DNA of 64,000 nucleotides. It comes from Sorghum bicolor. Taxonomy: Eukaryota > Streptophyta > Magnoliopsida > Poales > Poaceae. Of this stretch, positions 35,401 through 44,751 are shown one piece after another. The stretch spans positions 5,026,462-5,090,461 of the forward strand of contig NC_012878.2 of NCBI RefSeq assembly GCF_000003195.3, given 5' to 3'. Each line of letters starts with the position of its first letter. The first letter of the stretch is position 1. The position numbers were made by a program, and so were the translations under genes. Under the pieces are notes generated by a model. That model did no database searches. It saw only the letters and a list, made by a program, of their open reading frames with translations, and had not been told where the DNA came from.

Positions 35401-36093
35401 AACGTGATCTGAGGTTTCCATGGGAAGAGTATTCACAGAGGTGTTGGGGTAGGAGATAGTCCAACTAACAAAAGTGAAAAACCAATCTAAACGTTCAAGA
35501 AGGGGAGGATGCTGCTTGTTAGACCAAGTAAAGCGTTGTCCTTTAAGAGGAAGCTCTATGAGACCTAAAGAACTGATAGCATCATTGAACATGAGCATTG
35601 CAGGGAAGTTGGCTCCATCTCGGTTTCTATCCTCAGGATTGCGATAAAGGTTGAAGTCTCCAACTATTAACCAGTCAATAGTATCAGGCATGGAAATGTG
35701 TTTAAACCAGTGGACAAAGTCAGCTTTCCCTTGATCAGTGCATGGCGCGTACACATTAGTTAAAATCCAACAAGAATTATTGATCGTGGAAGTGAAGAGG
35801 ACAGAAGAAGCATAAGCATTCTGGAAAATACAATGTCCATGAAAGATGGAGCTTTTCCAACAAATAATAGATCCCCTAGAGGCTCCAATGGACGGAAGAG
35901 AAACAAAAGAGTCAAAAGAAGGGGGGCAGAAAAGTCTAAGATAGTTTTGATCAAAAGCTTCACGTTTTGTCTCTTGAAGACAGACTATATCACAATTTGA
36001 CTCCAAAACTCTATCCTTAATAGCATTCCATTTTTTCTCTGAGTTGATACCCCTGATATTCCAGCTAAGAATTTTCCAGTGTTTAATAGCCAT
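32455..36093 (-). CDS. LINE ORF2: AP endonuclease / reverse transcriptase / zf-RVT
   Basis: 1212 aa without a stop. The N-terminal exonuclease-endonuclease-phosphatase domain (about residues 1-235) shows [24 protein letters not shown] and SDHVP, carrying the Asn/Glu/Asp/His catalytic set. The RT domain (about 470-760) shows [44 protein letters not shown] and the catalytic [10 protein letters not shown] (YADD near 34012-34023). The C-terminal zf-RVT has [16 protein letters not shown] and [21 protein letters not shown]. The start [12 protein letters not shown] fits the usual start just before the endonuclease. It lies 78 nt downstream of the preceding frame. All key residues that I can see are present, so it could be active. 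Confidence 0.95.
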   Translation of the reverse strand: MAIKHWKILSWNIRGINSEKKWNAIKDRVLESNCDIVCLQETKREAFDQNYLRLFCPPSFDSFVSLPSIGASRGSIICWKSSIFHGHCIFQNAYASSVLFTSTINNSCWILTNVYAPCTDQGKADFVHWFKHISMPDTIDWLIVGDFNLYRNPEDRNRDGANFPAMLMFNDAISSLGLIELPLKGQRFTWSNKQHPPLLERLDWFFTFVSWTISYPNTSVNTLPMETSDHVPCLISISTAIPKGSIFRFENYWLNHDDFLAQVQDGWFTNILHSDAAKNITARFKNLRSVLKAWKQTLSNLSSTISNVKLILSLLNFLEEHRDLSTIEWNFRKLLQQKLISLLQQQKTYWKQRGSIKWITLGDANTKFFHAHATIKFRKNFISHLQDDNGLIWTEHQDKANLIWTSFKERLGSSNFTSIGFDLSSFLSPNPQLESLSCPFSKEEIDFVVKALPSDKSPGPDGFNTDFVKKCWPIISTDFYNLCSDFHSNPESICLKSINGSYITLIPKKDDASKVNDFRPISLLNTSVKILTKLLANRLQTVLPSLLHKNQYGFIKNRSIQDCIAWALEYLHSCHQSKKELLILKLDFEKAFDKVEHEFMIQIMTHKGLPPKWIQWMTAIFNSGTSSVILNGLPGKVFHCKRGVRQGDPLSPLLFVLAADFLQTLLNHAVSSGTLSLPIPITDQDFPILQYADDTLIFIKACPTELAHLKDILSSFAESSGLKVNYSKSMMVPLNLHQDATHPLAQILGCPIGDLPFTYLGLPLSLSKPSVADFWPLTTKCERRLAAFSSFLNEAGRLQLTNSILTALPMFAMSSYLLPKTIVDQIDRFRRHCLWRGSNISSRKPPKAAWPKCCLPKNEGGLGILDINKQNESLLLKHLHKFFNKDNTPWVQLVWDKYYSGAKLPFLNVYFRGSFWWRDILKSLSSFKNLATITIKNGSTCLLWFDHWTNAPLNHQYPELFSFARNPRISLATACASTDLHSLFHLPLTSEAYLQFLNLSTLLQNLQLTNECDIWTYNNGHRTFSSHNAYLHLVGQHNPHPAFRWLWQSFSQNKRKIFFWLLLNDRLNTRSLLHRKNMHLPSYCCVLCQSNIDEDLTHLFFHCPFSISCWWSLQVIVPNSMSVCQIVEILKSQLLAPFFMDVIVTMCWAIWSSRNDKIFRGIDNSIRRCKEFFKQEFAQVILRAKSDLQPSMKTWLQAYYNIFYLFPLFFVS

Positions 36094-36171
36094 AAAACTA
36101 AGTTTGGTAGAAAGAAAGATTAGAAGGCTACTTTAGACAACCAAAGGAGCAAAAGAGAGAGAGGAGTCGAA

Positions 36172-37620
36172 CTACTTCTTGGGCCCTTTCCCTTTACCCC
36201 CATTGTCAGGCTGATCTTTGGGGGGAGCTTCTTTTCCTTTTGTCTTCCTGGGCCGGCCCACTGCTCTTTTCTTGGGTGAAGGCTTGTCCATCAGAATCTC
36301 CTGGTCTATTTGGTCAGGCTTCAGATTGCAAAAGGTGACACCTAGATTGCGCACAACAACAGAGGAAAGAGTTGGAGGTTGAGAATCACAGCCAAGACAA
36401 CATTTTTTCTCTTTTTTTGAAGAGGACTTGAAACCTCTGTTGAGATTATGAATTCTATTACTTATTCTCAGGCCTTCTTCAGAAATATAAAGTTGTTTAC
36501 CTTTATTGTCCCTTGTAGGGGTATTGGAAGGGTCCCGAGCAGATGGAGGGCTTTGATAAACTGTCTGTTCAAAGTGGACGTCTTCTAGATGGGGGGTAAC
36601 TTCCAAGGTGACATCATCCTGGGGACCTGTCAACATTGTCGAAGCACTTTGTAGGTTATCATGCACTTCGCAATCAGTGCAGGCTATTTCAGAAATTGAG
36701 ATGGAGGGTTTAGAAGAGGGAGGAGTGAAGCAATAACCTTCATTAAGGGAGTCTCCGGAAATCAGTTGCCAGGCAGGTGATTGAAGAAGGTCTTTTGCCC
36801 AGTCAAAAGATGATTGTTTAAGTAACAGCAGGGTGAAAAAGTTCATCCACTGAGTTGGTACTAAGACATTGGGCTGTGATTGGTCCATTCCCCTGAAGAA
36901 TTTGGCCCAAAGTCTGATTGCTTCTGGGTTTGGATTGGAATTTAAGATGCCCTGTGTTGGAGACAGTCCACTATGGTATTGTTGAGTTGAAGAGCAGCCA
37001 TTGTTGTCATGCAAAACTGGGCCCAAACTGAAATGAGGAGAGGACTGCTTTTGCTTATCCATTAAGCTTTGAACCAGTCCAGTATCTGCAGTGTTGGGCT
37101 TTTCCCAGAAAGGATGAAGAAACTGATCAGGGGTGCTAATGTTAAAGAAATGGCTGGGATCTGGATTATTAAAAAAGGTATGCACCATTCCTAAATTGAT
37201 GTCTGCTGGGCGAAAGTCTTGATTTTGATTGGGATTGGGCAAATCTTCAAAGTGAGCTTCATCAACCATTAAGTGTTGTACATTCTGCAGATTTGGAAAT
37301 GGTGGCATTTCCACTTCTACCTCATTTTCAATGATATCAATTAGAGGAGGCATTTCATTTGAAGAGTCTGTCAAATCATCCATAGCCAGGATATGTTCCT
37401 GCTGGTCCGGGATTGGAGGGGGTTGTACCAAATTCTGAGCTTGGGCTTGAAGAATTTCTTCTTGGGGTTCAACCAGATTGTTGTCCATAACTTCATCTTG
37501 AAGAGGAATTAAAAGAGGGATGTGAGCATCTTCTTCATCCTGGGGCAATGCTTGGAAACCAGGGTGATTTAGGAGACCTTGGTTTGGATTAAACTGATGA
37601 ACTGGAGCTGGTGGGGCATC
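36172..37620 (-). CDS. LINE ORF1, C-terminal part (frame 2), with AT-hook-like tail
   Basis: An open frame of about 480 codons runs from a TAA near 37620 to the stop at 36172; no ATG stands at its beginning. It overlaps the end of the upstream ORF1 frame by about 50 nt, so one frameshift (mutation or programmed) would join them. Content: an acidic, Gln/Pro-rich stretch, then a block with WAKFFRGMDQSQPNVLVP and NFFTLLLLKQSSFDWAKDLL that I recall from grass retroelement proteins, then KKCCLGC (a Cys cluster, not a canonical CCHC knuckle). The basic C terminus contains KKRAVGRPRKTKGK, an AT-hook-like GRP core. Likely an RNA/DNA-binding part of ORF1. Confidence 0.7.
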   Translation of the reverse strand, partial: DAPPAPVHQFNPNQGLLNHPGFQALPQDEEDAHIPLLIPLQDEVMDNNLVEPQEEILQAQAQNLVQPPPIPDQQEHILAMDDLTDSSNEMPPLIDIIENEVEVEMPPFPNLQNVQHLMVDEAHFEDLPNPNQNQDFRPADINLGMVHTFFNNPDPSHFFNISTPDQFLHPFWEKPNTADTGLVQSLMDKQKQSSPHFSLGPVLHDNNGCSSTQQYHSGLSPTQGILNSNPNPEAIRLWAKFFRGMDQSQPNVLVPTQWMNFFTLLLLKQSSFDWAKDLLQSPAWQLISGDSLNEGYCFTPPSSKPSISISEIACTDCEVHDNLQSASTMLTGPQDDVTLEVTPHLEDVHFEQTVYQSPPSARDPSNTPTRDNKGKQLYISEEGLRISNRIHNLNRGFKSSSKKEKKCCLGCDSQPPTLSSVVVRNLGVTFCNLKPDQIDQEILMDKPSPKKRAVGRPRKTKGKEAPPKDQPDNGGKGKGPKK

Positions 37621-39599
37621 TGGTTAACTGGCTGACCGAAGCCTTGAAAGTGAAAACTATTGGGATTGAAATCACCATCATTAGGGGGCAGGTCTTCATC
37701 TTGAGGAGGAACACCTAACAAAGTAGTTTGTAGAATTTCACATTGCACACACCAACTGTTTGACTCAAACTGTGTTCCCTCTGTGAAGACAAAAAACCAA
37801 GGGATGTCCTCAAGATTGGAAACTCTGACCCTAATCACAGCTCTAGACATGTGAAACATATCTTCTTGCCACAAAAGAAGGCGACCAAAGGAGGAAACTG
37901 CTTTATCTAGCAATTGTTCTGACCACAAGTCCAGGTTCAATCCCAAGAGCATTAACCAAACCTCGTGAGTCATTACAGCAGTGCGGTTATTCCATGCTCT
38001 GTTGTGGGGAGTGAAGAAGATGGAATCGCCATTTGGCATTAGTTGGGGCCCCCCATGAACTAACAGATCTTTCTCAAAAACAGAAGCAAGTCGCACGTAT
38101 GCTTGACCAAAAGGACAAGGCTGGATGGACAGGAAGCCAATGTTTCGCTGGTTGAGAAACCCCTCGATCAAATCTCTAATCATCATGAAGTTGATTGGCT
38201 CCTGCGGGGCTGGAAGGAAGTTAGCAATGGCCAGGTTATTGTTGTGTTCTTGAACATGTCCAGTGACCACTCGACGCATAACCGGTCTCCCATTGACCAT
38301 CATCCTCTGAGCCCCAGGAGGCATGAAAGGGGCCGGGTCCACCAGTCGAAAAGCCATTCCCGGCTGCGAGATCGATGGGACAGATGGATTAGAAATCTGT
38401 TGCCAAGGAACGTGCAAAGATGGGAGTCGAGGCTGGGGTTTTAGGAGACAAGCTGAGGCGTACTCACCGAGGCCTTGTTGGAGAGGGATTTTCACCGAGG
38501 TTGAGGAGTCCAGGGCCAGGACAAGGGAGGGAGGAGGTGGCACTGGGGCGGGAGACACCGTCGAGGTTGACTCCTCGAGATCGTCGTCTTCAAATTCGGG
38601 GGCTTTGAGTCTCCAGGGGAGGGCCCAGGGGATAACCACTGGGGTCGGCGGGGCTAAATTGGTAAAGAATTGGAACATAGCACCGAAAGAGGGAAAGAGC
38701 AAGTGCTCGGTCCTATGTTGCAGCGACGTAGGCAGGCCAGAATTGGAAGGGGCACAAGGGCTAATTGGGGCAGGGGCAGGATCAGGCCGGTGCGATGGCC
38801 GAGGCGGAAGATTCGCAGGTCGGCTGGTAGGTTTAGAAATAACTCTGCCCGATTGAAGCGTGCGCATCTGGACATCCAAATCAGAGGCTAGTTGGGCTGG
38901 TCTTTTGCCCAGTAATCCCGGCCCAAAAGGTAACATTGATTTAGGCAGATGGCCTATTCGAAAATGAGGAGCCTTGGGTTGCGCCAAGCGAGAAGTGGCC
39001 AGCGACTTGAATTTTGAAAAGGTTTGTTGACGGGATTCAGGGCGCGATCTGGAGGCTGATTTGAAAGGAGAAGTTTTTGAAAAATTCAAAGGCACGGAAT
39101 TTGCTCCTGAGAGCGGGATCACTGGAGGTTTCAGTTTGACGTTGCGGGAAACCAAATTCCAAGAGTTTGATTCTTCTTTAAGCCAATTTTGATATTCAAG
39201 CAAATAATTTGGTCCGCCACCACTCCAGAGATTAAAGAAGAGTTTAAACTGTTCACATTCAAAGTTCTTTAAATTGTAAATATGAAATCCAATTTCTGGA
39301 GTGGAGACCTTGAAACTAAACACTCGATCAGAAAGGGTAGATACACAGAAGCCAGAAGGCGAACCACCTAGAACTGCCTGAAGGATGAGACTAACAGATT
39401 GGGGAGAGAGACGAAAACGACATCTCCCAAAAGAAACAACAAGCAAAAAATGTTTGGAATGGTGGGATTCAGGGGTAATGGAAGTGCCAAATTTGCGCTT
39501 AATCTCAGCTTCAATCACCCGACCCGGCCTAAAGTTTAGACCAGGTAGGAACATGGATGTGAAAGAAACATTGTGTCGAGACAACTGACCTGCATCCAT
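37569..39599 (-). CDS. LINE ORF1 (gag-like) N-terminal part
   Basis: 676 aa from the ATG at 39599 (MDAGQLSRHNVSFTS) to the stop at 37569. The same frame is open further upstream to 39932, but that part translates the GC-rich 88-bp monomers and is unlikely to be coding. Recognisable parts are a conserved-looking N-terminal region (FLLVVSFGRCRFRLSPQSVS), a Pro-rich linker, and a C-terminal region (VWLMLLGLNLDLWSEQLLDK, FGRLLLWQED) with the spacing of DUF4283-like RNA-binding folds of plant LINE ORF1. No canonical CCHC knuckle is seen. The probable role is nucleic-acid binding and RNP formation. Confidence 0.75.
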   Translation of the reverse strand: MDAGQLSRHNVSFTSMFLPGLNFRPGRVIEAEIKRKFGTSITPESHHSKHFLLVVSFGRCRFRLSPQSVSLILQAVLGGSPSGFCVSTLSDRVFSFKVSTPEIGFHIYNLKNFECEQFKLFFNLWSGGGPNYLLEYQNWLKEESNSWNLVSRNVKLKPPVIPLSGANSVPLNFSKTSPFKSASRSRPESRQQTFSKFKSLATSRLAQPKAPHFRIGHLPKSMLPFGPGLLGKRPAQLASDLDVQMRTLQSGRVISKPTSRPANLPPRPSHRPDPAPAPISPCAPSNSGLPTSLQHRTEHLLFPSFGAMFQFFTNLAPPTPVVIPWALPWRLKAPEFEDDDLEESTSTVSPAPVPPPPSLVLALDSSTSVKIPLQQGLGEYASACLLKPQPRLPSLHVPWQQISNPSVPSISQPGMAFRLVDPAPFMPPGAQRMMVNGRPVMRRVVTGHVQEHNNNLAIANFLPAPQEPINFMMIRDLIEGFLNQRNIGFLSIQPCPFGQAYVRLASVFEKDLLVHGGPQLMPNGDSIFFTPHNRAWNNRTAVMTHEVWLMLLGLNLDLWSEQLLDKAVSSFGRLLLWQEDMFHMSRAVIRVRVSNLEDIPWFFVFTEGTQFESNSWCVQCEILQTTLLGVPPQDEDLPPNDGDFNPNSFHFQGFGQPVNQMPHQLQFISLIQTKVS

Positions 39600-39760
39600 G
39601 ATCTCAAGATCGAGGGAGACGCGCAGCACTAGAAGACTGATGAGGACGCACCGGCGGCGAAGAGGCCGAAAATCCTGCCTGATGCTCCTTAGAGAGGTCA
39701 GATCTCGGCAACGGGGAGCAGGCGACGAGAGGAGAAGAGGAAGCCGACGCGGAGGTGGAG

Positions 39761-39936
39761 AGGGCCGCCGTCCACGATGGCCACGGCGAGGGCGGAGGCG
39801 CCCGGCGTCACCGGGGGCCCCCCGCAGGGGCGGTCGAAGGGCACTCAGAGGGCCGCCGTCCACGACGACCACGGCGAGGGCGGAGGCGCCCGGTGTCACC
39901 GGGGGCCCCCCGCAGGGGCGGTCCAAGGGCACTCAG
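39761..39936 (-). repeat. Two 88-bp GC-rich monomers in the LINE 5' leader
   Basis: Copies at 39761-39848 and 39849-39936 differ by only a few bases. Each contains GGGCCGCCGTCCACGA and GTCACCGGGGGCCCCCCGCA. They lie just upstream of the ORF1 ATG and may act as a repeated promoter. Confidence 0.85.
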
Positions 39937-40073
39937 TCATGATAAGCCAAAGCGAGATGCTTAGTGTCACTGTTCTTCCGGACTCGCCCTCTTGCTGCGT
40001 TCTCTCCTCCCTTTTGCAAATATATGGTCCATAATATCGATAACTCAGCTTGTGATTATGGCTATATGCACTT

Positions 40074-40320
40074 GAAATAATGAATGACAATTGGCAAAGG
40101 TCGTATGACGCTAAGAGCCTAAGGCTCCTACTTATAAGTATGTATCCTTGTGTGTGGCTGATAGCGAGTGGCTTCTAATCAGTGCAACACAGTATGGGGA
40201 GAGACAGTCAAAGTTTGGGTGATCAATCAAAGAACAGAAAAGCACGTTGTGAGTAGGAGGCATCTGGAACAAAGTATCTACGGTGCAGAATGTTGATGTT
40301 GAAAAATAATCAAGCTACAG
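40074..40320 (+). repeat. Copy B of the HGSNAT-flank module, right part
   Basis: It continues after the LINE's TSD with ACTTATAAGTATGTATCCTT, TGGCTGATAGCGAGTGGCTT and GAGTAGGAGGCATCTGGAAC, matching 29965-30090, 44500-44690 and 53510-53670. Confidence 0.7.
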
Positions 40321-40879
40321 GGAGCCCGTAGCCGGGGAGCCCTGGGCGAGCTGGTAGCTGCCTGACGCCATATCCTGCAAGTGTGCTGAGTATCTTCATC
40401 ATGTCGCGTGCCATCGAGTCTGCTATACTGGCCTGAATGTATGTGGCGGCACGCGCATGAGCAGCGATGCGAGCACTGGGTCACCCCATGGAACAACCAT
40501 GTGCACCCACCATTCAGATGATGAAGAGCATGAGAAAGCCCCAGGACATGTGGCGCCGCAGGGACAGGGGCATGCACGGTTGGCGTGCGGCACTAGTGAC
40601 CATACCATTTGCACTACTGGAAACTCGAATACTTCTGTGGATGTTGAATTTTTCTATGCGTTTTTTTCCATACGCACACAGAAGAATTCAAGTTTCAGTG
40701 CACATGTACTCTTTGTTTCTGTTTTGCATCAGCTAGGCTAGGGGAGGCGTGTGGCCGAAGGCATGTTTGGTCGACGATGCAGCCCGGGTTGTTCGGTTCT
40801 GTGTGCCCATGCCAAACATCGGTACACACAGCGCACATCATGGAAAAGAGGCGAGTTTGTAACAAACTAGATAATTAGA
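40321..40879. other. Unassigned segment, partly GC-rich
   Basis: The block at about 40330-40610 is GC-rich and gene-like on the minus strand, but no frame stays meaningful and no domain is recognised. It may be a captured fragment. Nothing else seen. Confidence 0.3.
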
Positions 40880-41040
40880 AGGAAATGCTTGCTACTAGCA
40901 CGAGGGTTCAGATGCATCCTATTACATAGGCTGTGTCTATTTTGCAGGTTGATGTTATTCGTATTAAGAAGCTCAGTGGATGGGCATGAACGCACTTTAT
41001 ATACTCTATGTTCTAGCTAGCTGCTTCCTGCCTGTGAGCT
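40880..41040 (+). pseudogene. Relic copy of HGSNAT intron 11 end and exon 12
   Basis: GGAAATGCTTGCTACTA, TTCAGATGCATCC and CTGTGTCTATTTTGCAGGTTG match the end of intron 11 including its acceptor. TTGATGTTATTCGTATTAAG then AGTGGATGGGCATGAACGCA match exon 12. An internal deletion removes the PFVLFQ part and the frame is lost afterwards. A dead partial duplicate. Confidence 0.85.
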
Positions 41041-41519
41041 GTTATATATGTGTGGCCGCTAGCGAGTAGTGAGTGGCTTCAAACCACTGCAAGTTTGAGA
41101 GATCAAAGAACAAATTGAAGTTCACTATGAGTAGGAGGCATCTGGAACAACATTGCCTATGGTGCAGAAAATTGCTTTGCATATCTGCAGCATGTTGGTA
41201 CGTAGAAGCCTTCCCACTAGTTGGCTGACACTCTAAGCCCAGTTGTGGCAGCGCAGAAATCTTCTCTTCCACACTGGCTTATTCCATCTTTTTAGTTGGG
41301 TGCATTCACATAGGATGCTGAAGGTCCCCTGTGCTCTTTCCTTTCTTCTTGCGCTACTGCCCTTTGCATGGGAGGCTTGCGCTTGTCAAAGGATCAACAT
41401 GTCCTGTGGACGCTCTCATCATTGCTTTGGCTTCTTCCATAGGAGTGGAGGAGTATATATATGGCGGCGCAGGCTGTCAATGTAATCCACCTCTGAGGAT
41501 GTATTTGCGACATATTCAA
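41041..41519 (+). repeat. Copy C of the HGSNAT-flank module, including a distal TATA-containing part
   Basis: It matches copy F (53520-54370): TTCACTATGAGTAGGAGGCA, then CTTGTCAAAGGATCAACATG, and GGAGTATATATATGGCGGCG followed by CTGTCAATGT. The last TATATATA-bearing segment is shared with 54330-54365. Confidence 0.7.
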
Positions 41520-41760
41520 AACCTTATAAAATATAAGTTGTTTTAGGTTTGCTCTAAGTCAAACTTCTCTAGTTCTGACCAAATTTATAGAAAAATAAAC
41601 AAACATCTACAACATCAAACTAGATTAATTAAATACACCATAAAATACATTTTGATAGTGCATTTATGTGGTATTGTACATGTTAAAACATTTTCCAATA
41701 AACTTGTTTAAAGTTAGACAAATTTAACATAGGACAAGTTATAATAACTTATGAGGAACA
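41520..41760. mobile_element. Stowaway-like MITE relic
   Basis: Imperfect inverted ends: left CCTTATAAAATATAAGTTGT, right (reverse complement) CTCATAAGTTATTATAACTT. Internal TCAAAC/GTTTAAAGTTAGAC blocks are typical of the AT-rich Stowaway group. The exact limits are uncertain. Confidence 0.5.
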
Positions 41761-42739
41761 TAATGAGTGCTAAGATGGGAGGGGAGGGGGTGGGTGGTTT
41801 AATTAGGTCACTTAAAACCGAGGCAAAAATCCACTTCTAAAAAGATACACAAGTTCTATATATATGTGTACAGGGTTTTTCCAAGTGTTGCTATCTCTAA
41901 TGCCAAAAGATTTGTGCCATAGTTTCCAATCCTTTTAAATAATCTAGAAAGCTTTACTAGAAAGGAAAAGACCATATGCAATACAAAGGAATGCAAGAAT
42001 ATAAGCGTGAAATGTAAAAAGATTAGAGAATGCAAACTCCCACATAATGATATTTTCTACCAAGGTACGGTATTGGTAAACTATGCTTTCCACCAGTCCT
42101 GATTGGAGCCCCTTACAAGGATGCCCTTGCAAGGGCCAATCTCCCAGTCAGGTATAACTCCGTGGATAGCTCACAACCCTTCCTCATGCGCAAGTGGTTC
42201 TCCACCAAGCCTATCCTAGATGTTGTCCATTGTCTGGTAGAGCTCCGGCCAAAATGCCAAGAGCCTCTCCTCCTTCATAGACCACCAAAGACCACTCCAC
42301 AAATGTAGTTGGAGTGATATGGCAATACTTACAAGTCCCAAAATGTACATCCTTGGTACATGCAATAGCTTATAGGCCAAAACCTAAAAAAAAATTGCTA
42401 TTATGACCTAATCTAGTCTACGCACCAATCCTAAAGCTTTTGATAATTGCCTACTCTTGTCTTAAGCACATGTAGTGGTTAGATAACTAAGAGATGAGCC
42501 TCAACTCAACTACAATTTCAACCAACTTCAACACACTCTAATTGGCTGGGTATGAGGGTATGTATAGCCCCAAATTAATAAACTAGCCGTTGCACACTCT
42601 GCATTTGCAATGAGCACCAGATAGCTTTAGTGACCACATGAGAAAAATTGGGTGCCCCTGCCATGTCAAACTTGCCATTGCTAACTATTGCTATTTGAGT
42701 TTTCCATGACCGACCTCAACAACCTTCACCACTTCCTCG
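41761..42739. other. Unassigned intergenic segment
   Basis: No gene or clear element seen. It may be a decayed Copia internal region preceding the pol relic at 42740. Confidence 0.3.
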
Positions 42740-44180
42740 ATCAACATCTCTTTAATGTGCTCCTCTGTTGGGTTGGTTCTATCTCAACAACAATATGCCA
42801 TTGATTTACTACAACAGGCAATCATGGTTGAGTGTCACTCTACAACAACACTTGTGGATGCTCATGCCAAGTTGTCTATGGGGTGTGCTCTTGGTCTCCT
42901 ACCCTTGCCGGCGAACAATGAGGAGGAGGTTGATGGTGTCCCACAGGAGAAAAAGAACAAGGGTTGTCAAATAAGGGAACAAGGGTGAGTAGCGATAAAT
43001 TTAGGAGTAAATGGCCATTAATTCATTCCTCTCTATAGTGTCACCCATCGGGTATTTGTAGGACATACATGGGGTAGGTGAAATTACATCATTCTCCCTC
43101 TAGGGTGAGCATCCTTTTTACAAAGACATGGGGGCTTGGTGGACATTTCCTGTGTTCCCCTCACCTACTATTTTGACGCTATTGAGGGTTTTGTTCTTGG
43201 GGACCACCGTCTCCCGTCCTCGGTCTCATGGTCACGAGGTTAGGCACACCACAACATTCCTTCCTTTGAGTGGCCTATGGGGCGATGCTTCATCTGTAGA
43301 GACAGATCAAAACCGTGCCTATCTTCGCTTGTGGAGTTAGCGAGGCATCCTCCGATCAAGTAGCAGGCAGGCGAGCGCCCCACCGGTGCGGTTCCTAGCC
43401 ACATCACAATCGAGAAAAAGGGTTAGCTGAGGGCTTAGCCCCGAGCAAAGGTAGAGATGGGGCAGCATGTTAAGGGTGTTCCCCTAACACTATCCCACCA
43501 CGGATAACGCTGCTGACCCTATTGAGTACCAGGGTCTTGCTGACACTCCTTAGTACATCAAGTTGACCTGTGCTGACTTAGCGTATGGAGTATAATGGGT
43601 GTGTACGATCCCTGAGACCCTTATCTCACGTTGATCGAGCACATTCTATGCTACGTGAACGGTAAATTGTCAACTGGCCTCCACGTCGGCACCAAGCCAG
43701 TCAAGTTCTCACCTTGTACTCTGACATGGACTGTCCAGATTCTCGATGCTCCACCTCCAGTACTGTATCTTTCTCGGTGACCTCGTGCCTTTGTCGTCCA
43801 AGCAGCAGACTACCGTCTCTCATTCTAGTGCAAAGGCATACTATACCATGTTGTTGCTCATGCGGTTGTGGGGTGTTGTTAGCTTTTGCCAGCCCTACAG
43901 GAGCTCCATGTCCTGATTACTTCTATGATGGTCATCTAGTGCGACATTGTTGGTGCTGTCTACACGAGAAGCAATCCTGTTCATCCCTGGTGACTAGGGA
44001 CTTACCGGCGGCACTACACATATCGAGATTGATATTCATTGTTTGCAAGAAAAAATATCACTTTGAGATAGGTTCAAGTGCTCCACGGCGTGTCAACATA
44101 TCAGTTCACAGACATCATATGATGACTAAAGGCCTGCCTATATACTTGTTTACAGATTTTAGATCCATTCAAATGAGTGA
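42740..44180 (+). pseudogene. Decayed Copia pol relic (RT end to RNase H), with an internal insertion
   Basis: GLVLSQQQYAIDLLQQA and STTTLVDAHAKLS (about 42765-42885) are the familiar end of Copia reverse transcriptase. From about 43500 to 44180, broken frames show DPTEYQ, then CDIVGAVY, and TKGLPIYLFTDFRS, the RNase H and C-terminal landmarks of the same polyprotein. Stops and frameshifts are frequent. About 42960-43500 does not belong to pol and looks like inserted foreign sequence. Confidence 0.7.
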
Positions 44181-44199
44181 CTGGACACCGTGGCCAATT

Positions 44200-44700
44200 G
44201 CATGTCAGTGCTACTGTTAAAGTGAACCATCAATCACCATATCATAAGCCATCCATCTACCCGCGGTCAAGCTTTGGACTCAACCATACATATCAATGAC
44301 AAATATATTTCGCATAATAGAAGCCAATGGATCATGCATCTATGGAATAATAATAGTGCAGAGCAAATGAAGTGCAGGAATAGTGCTCTATACCTATACC
44401 AAGCTCGCATTATTCATGGCTTGTAGCGTTGCCTTGAATATAAATATATACCCTTGTTGTTGGTAGTCTCAGGCTCTTAGCTTCATACGACCACTCTCCC
44501 TATGTTATAAGTTGTGCGTGGCTGCTAGTAATGAGTGGCTTAAAACGAGTGCAACAGTATGAGTCTATGAGGAGGGATGGAGTGAAAGATTGGGTGATCG
44601 AAGAACAACAAAGCTCATTGTGAGTAGGAGACATCTGGAACAACGTTACCTACCGTGCAGGATATTGATGTAGAAAACTAATCAAGCTATGGAGTGCACA
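44200..44700 (+). repeat. Copy D of the HGSNAT-flank module
   Basis: CAAGCTTTGGACTCAACCAT, GATCATGCATCTATGGAATA, ATTCATGGCTTGTAGCGTTG and GAGTAGGAGACATCTGGAAC appear in the same order as in the reference flank (29690-30090) and copies B and F. Confidence 0.75.
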
Positions 44701-44751
44701 TATGTAATTTGGAGTGTAACTTTTCCTTTCCTCTTCCTTTCGAGTTAAATG

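Larger units (their letters stand above)
32372..40057 (-). mobile_element. Full-length L1-type LINE, 7.7 kb
   Basis: Flanked by a 16-bp target duplication ATGGCTATATGCACTT (32356-32371 and 40058-40073). The poly-A tail is on the minus strand (T run at 32370-32377). Order on the minus strand: GC-rich 5' leader with two 88-bp monomers, long ORF1, C-terminal ORF1 part, ORF2 (endonuclease-RT-zf), short 3' UTR with AATAAA-type signal and hairpin. The perfect TSD and intact ORF2 point to a fairly recent insertion. Confidence 0.95.

Noticed and set aside
39600..39932. LINE ORF1 starting at 39932
   Set aside because: This part translates the 88-bp GC-rich monomers and lacks protein-like content. MDAGQ at 39599 precedes the conserved-looking region.
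40330..40614. Minus-strand gene near 40.4 kb
   Set aside because: Frames switch and stop quickly; no domain; probably a captured or decayed fragment.
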